In this document: in pieces, positions 60,493-64,000 of the stretch
How the letters are laid out: each line of letters begins with the position of its first letter
How positions within the stretch are numbered: the stretch's first letter is position 1
Origin: Pyxicephalus adspersus
Lineage: Eukaryota > Chordata > Amphibia > Anura > Pyxicephalidae
Direction: 5' to 3'
DNA length: 64,000 nt
NCBI RefSeq assembly: GCF_032062135.1
Contig: NC_092859.1
Span: 71,594,985 to 71,658,984, forward strand
Made by a program: the position numbers and the translations under genes
Notes under the pieces: generated by a model
What the model was told of the DNA's origin: nothing
The model's database searches: none
Seen by the model: the letters and a program-made list of their open reading frames with translations, nothing else

Positions 60493-62699
60493 ACACAGAA
60501 AGTAGAAATAAAAACAGGTAAGTACACCCAAAGAGCAGCAAACATCCAAGGACTTTACAGCAGACATTCTTCATAGGTGCTATGGAAAAGGGATCTCTGA
60601 TTCATATCCAACACAGACCCCATATGAGACAAGCTGTATATTAGCTAACAGCATAGAAGGATAAAGTGTTGTCTGTATACTGAGTTTGGTCCCAGTGAAT
60701 GTGTAAGGCAGTACCATATAGAATTTGCTATTACTTATTTCCCTTTCTTAAAAATACTAGCTCCCTGGCATTCCTTAAATTCCTATAACCTATTCTAGAA
60801 CACTGATTTTCTTGAAACAATGCTGTTTATGCATCAAGAAAACTTTTCTGATTAGTATTCTTCAACCTTGAGATAATAAGCAAATGTAGCAATTATTTCC
60901 GTTGCTCTTTTTCTTTCCTTTGCTTCTCCATAAAGATAGACCGCTATTCCCCACTGAGCCACTGAGCTAAACTTTCCTGTCCATGGTATTAATGTTCCTA
61001 GTACCATTCAATGCCTCACTACTCATCTCTTAGTTTCCTTTGAAGAAAATGTCAGAAGGCGCACGGGAATAACATACTAACCTATCCTTTCTAATCAGCT
61101 GCAAACACTTTAAGTTGTGTCACCCTACATGTAATCTGTTTCTTGCAGAGATAAGTTGATGAGTAATGAACAAAGCCTTGGTCCTTTATTACAGTCTGTA
61201 GGTCAAATCATGTCTACTAGCAAGGGATTAAGTAATACAATACTGAATAATACACAGGAATGTATCCCAGTCCACTGGTAGCAAGCAGACAATGATCTAT
61301 CTACACATTCCTGCTGTTTGTTTAATGCAATGTAATCACTCCAGAGAAGCCATACTCCTGTAATTGAATCAATAGGGTGAATACTGCTGATTGAAATGCT
61401 GGCTCTCCTCTCATTTATAAGAGCTGGGGATAAATAAGTAGGAAGTTTTATTCACATTATCCTCCTTCTTTTCTCCTACCACTGTTTACATTTATTGGAC
61501 TAACCTAATAGTATTTGTCAGGCTAACACCTGATTTACAATCTTTAATTAGATTACATTGGAAGGGTGAATGATCAGAAGAATTAGACTGTTGTTGTTAC
61601 TTCTTTTGAATTGAAGTAAAATAATATTGCAATGCTGTTGGGACATAAATATTATATTCTTCAAAATAATGCCTGTCACTGTTTTTTTTCCTCAGCTAAC
61701 TTTATCATTTTTAAAGCCTGAAAAAAAGGCCGCAAAAAAGATACAATAGGTGACACTGTAGTTACATTACAAAGTTGATTTTAGCAGCTAAAGAAAAGTT
61801 CATTTTCCAGTTTAGCACTTTAAAAGACTGAAAATGGATTACAGCAGCTCTGAAGTCTTGAAAAGTAACCTCAAAAACTATTTGTAGAATAGGTGAAAAT
61901 GGATGGCTTCAGCTATTCAGCTATAAAAAAAAGACGGAAAGATGTTTTGAAAAACCTCACAGAATTTATTTTTCAAAAACTACATGAAAAGTTTTCTATG
62001 AAATATACATGCATCAAACGTTTTAACTGTTTAATGTATTCATTGTCTTTTTTGTTGGCACCAGTTACCCTATGTATAGTCCAAGATTACTTGGGAAAGA
62101 TTTTGAATGAGCATCAGCAAATTGGGTAAAATGACCTGTGCTTCTGTTTTCCTGTGTTTGACCCAGCTTGTCTCTTGACTCTATTTGAACCTATTGCTGA
62201 GCATGGTTTTTGTTCTGACTTTGCATTTTGCCTGAAGTCTTGGAGCCCTTGCTGCTCATCTGATATCAGCCTTGGCCCAGACTTTGCTTTTTCTCTCAGA
62301 ATTGGTATGTCTGCATCTCAACTGTTTCTGACTCCTGAGAGTACAAAAATGCTATTCATTCTCTGTTCCTCCTGTATCATTAATCACAAACATTCATGGC
62401 AGACTTAGTTACAGTCAAAAGAAATCTTAAAACTGCATTTTTATATCAGATTATAAGCATGTGAGAGACAGCAAGGTGTCCTTGGTGGATCATGTAAGGT
62501 GATTTTTCTACTGTACCACCAGATAATCAACAAAGCAAGTTGAACACACTGACACCTTGATCACAAATGCAAGTAATAAGTGTCTACGCTGCTCTCAAGT
62601 TTCATTTTAAGTTTACACTGCAGTATTTTTTCATAATAACTATTTTTCTTGGGAGGAAAAACCACACCCTCACTGCAAACACAAGGGCAACACATACAA
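60493..62699. other. Intergenic stretch, no gene identified
   Basis: Short frames at 61893-62129 and 62154-62408 have no recognisable domain. The C/T-rich stretch at 62150-62340 (GACCCAGCTTGTCTCTTGACTC...) resembles the one at 34610-34990 in style and may be an old retroelement leader, which I cannot place. Confidence 0.35.
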
Positions 62700-63296
62700 A
62701 CACACAGAGAGGGCCGTAGTACACAGAGAGGCCCGTAGTAATAAGAAATTAGGCGCAGGGCCTACATGACAGGGCGTGAGGCCTAGCCCAGGGGTGTTAA
62801 GGGTTAATAAATGCAGTAATGCTTCAGGGGGCTCTGCTAGTGTGGAGTGTGGGGTAGGAGGGGATTAGGAAAAGGGAGAGCTAAAAGGGGCTGGACAGAA
62901 GTGGGAGGCCCTCTTTTGGAAAAAAAAGTTTCTGTTATGGTTATAATTTGAAAGTTTGGTTCATTTTGGCGGTTGAGGTCTTGGAAGGCAAGGATCCAGT
63001 GCTTTGGAAAAGTGGTGGATTTTGGCAGGGGGATATCCTCCTTGGTGGGGTTTCCCCCTTTATGGTGAGTGGATGATTATGGCTCCTGAGGTGGTTCTGG
63101 GCAGCTAGGGGCCAAGGTGGAGATGTTGGAAGAGGTAAATTCCTGTTGGGTGCGGATTTTGCCTTCTGAGACCTGCAGCCTGGTTGTTTGGGATTGTAGA
63201 AGCGGGAGTTTGGATTTTGCTAACAATATGGATATTGTTGTTATGATTATGTATTAATAAAAAGGGGAATTAGGTTGTTGGGTAATTAGGTTATAT
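62700..63296. other. G-rich unclassified block
   Basis: Much richer in G than the surroundings (GGGGTAGGAGGGGATTAGG, GGGCAGCTAGGGGCCAAGG and similar). It opens with a tandem 20-base duplication (CACAGAGAGGGCCGTAGTA / CACAGAGAGGCCCGTAGTA, 62702-62740). No long frame on either strand. It could be an LTR or retroelement fragment, or a CpG-poor regulatory region. I do not recognise it. Confidence 0.35.
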
Positions 63297-63361
63297 TTAA
63301 TGTAATATGTTGGCGTTAAATAATCCTGGTTTAATAATAATTATAATAATAATAATAATAG
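63297..63361 (+). mobile_element. Very short LINE 3' terminus with (ATA)n tail
   Basis: TTAATGTAATATGTTGGCGTTAAATAATCCTGGTTTAATAATAA followed by (TAA)n repeats the last 40 bases of the LINE UTR seen at 58870-58938. A minimal 5'-truncated insertion. Confidence 0.55.
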
Positions 63362-64000
63362 AGTGGTATGTTATGTTAATGTATGCTTGCATATCAAAAA
63401 TGTAAAATGTATTTATTGATTTGTCATTTATTTATTATTTGTTTGTTAAATATTTGAATGGAAATTTATTCAATGGTGATTAAGTAAATGGCTGCTTGCC
63501 AGCCAATTTAAATCCAAGATTGGTGTTTGGGTATTTAATGGTTAAGGGAGTGGTTGGTAAGCAGGTGTAGGATCAGGGGAGGTTCTGATGGTGATGGAAA
63601 AGGATGGGCTACAAGGTCTGAGCTATCCTGGTCATGACTTGCAGGGCATTTTACTTTTTCTATGCTTTTAACAGCAGTTTTGTGTTTGCCCTGTAGCAGC
63701 TAAGCAAAGAAGCTAGAAACAGGTAACTTGTAACAACATTCTCCATAGTTTCCTTTAAAAAACCTTGTTGGGGAGTTACTATATTCACTTTCAATAAACT
63801 TCAAAGTTAGATTACCTAATAATGCCACATTTTGTCAATTTGAGACCTTGCTGTTTGAAAACATTTCCTTACCTTTGCAGTGGCTCTAGCCTTATATTGT
63901 AGGATATGTCAGGTACCATTCCTAATGCTTGTTTCAGCTGACTGAGAGTACCGTATAATGGAGAAATATCTTTACTGTCCTTAGAACAGCCATGAAGAGA
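63362..64000. other. Terminal stretch, no gene seen
   Basis: No coding exon recognised. TGGTTAAGGGAGTGGTTGG near 63538 continues the G-rich style of the preceding block, then the sequence returns to AT-rich. Confidence 0.4.

Noticed and set aside
1..64000. Exons of the mammalian neighbours PDE6A, TIGD6 or HMGXB3, tRNA genes, CRISPR arrays
   Set aside because: I looked for recognisable conserved protein segments and RNA signatures on both strands and found none; without a search tool, small exons at the edges cannot be excluded.

Overview
The window is vertebrate nuclear DNA, most likely from a frog. It is AT-rich, has low gene density, introns of 1.7 to 6.6 kb, GT-AG splice junctions and many degraded transposon copies. 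Several repeat families (TTAA-flanked elements starting near TTAAAGCAGAAC, the palindromic element starting CTGATTTATTAAAG, and the element with AAGGCTAAGTACACAC ends) look like families I associate with ranoid frogs. That organism call is recognition from memory, not a database search.

The gene content is one family in a tandem array. Three SLC26 (SulP) anion-exchanger genes lie head to tail on the + strand: gene 1 with coding exons at 9183-9785 and 16348-17871; gene 2 at 36006-36599 and 38873-40468; gene 3 at 48775-49365 and 51108-52700. All three share a phase-0 intron at the same protein position, directly after G(V/I)YQ. Gene 1 reads as the SLC26A2 (DTDST) sulfate transporter. Genes 2 and 3 are closer to each other than to gene 1 and mix SLC26A2-like and SLC26A1-like signature segments.

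The large first exons of genes 2 and 3 open with a splice acceptor rather than a start codon. Gene 3 has no in-frame ATG until after the third membrane segment, so an upstream coding exon is required. I propose matching tiny first coding exons: 30706-30714 (Met-Glu-Gln) for gene 2 and 45878-45886 (Met-Ala-Gln) for gene 3. Each lies 75-78 bases downstream of a TATA-like box, is preceded by a similar leader block, and ends CAG|GT in the required phase. Gene 1 differs: its ATG is 13 bases inside the homologous exon, so any first exon is noncoding and was not located.

The rest is introns and intergenic DNA with transposon remnants: hAT-like elements (564, 10452, 37393, 55178, 57391), TTAA-flanked piggyBac-like MITEs (3571, 5081, 24060, 41718, 49856), a TA-flanked element (3524-4481), palindromic MITEs (7563, 9924, 13252, 22553), a dead Tc1-like transposase (about 23600-23960, minus strand), and three LINE 3' ends with trinucleotide tails (35012-35490 minus, 58740-58938 plus, 63297-63361 plus). 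I saw no tRNA, rRNA, CRISPR array or other protein-coding gene. The mammalian neighbours of SLC26A2 (PDE6A, TIGD6, HMGXB3) were not recognised here.
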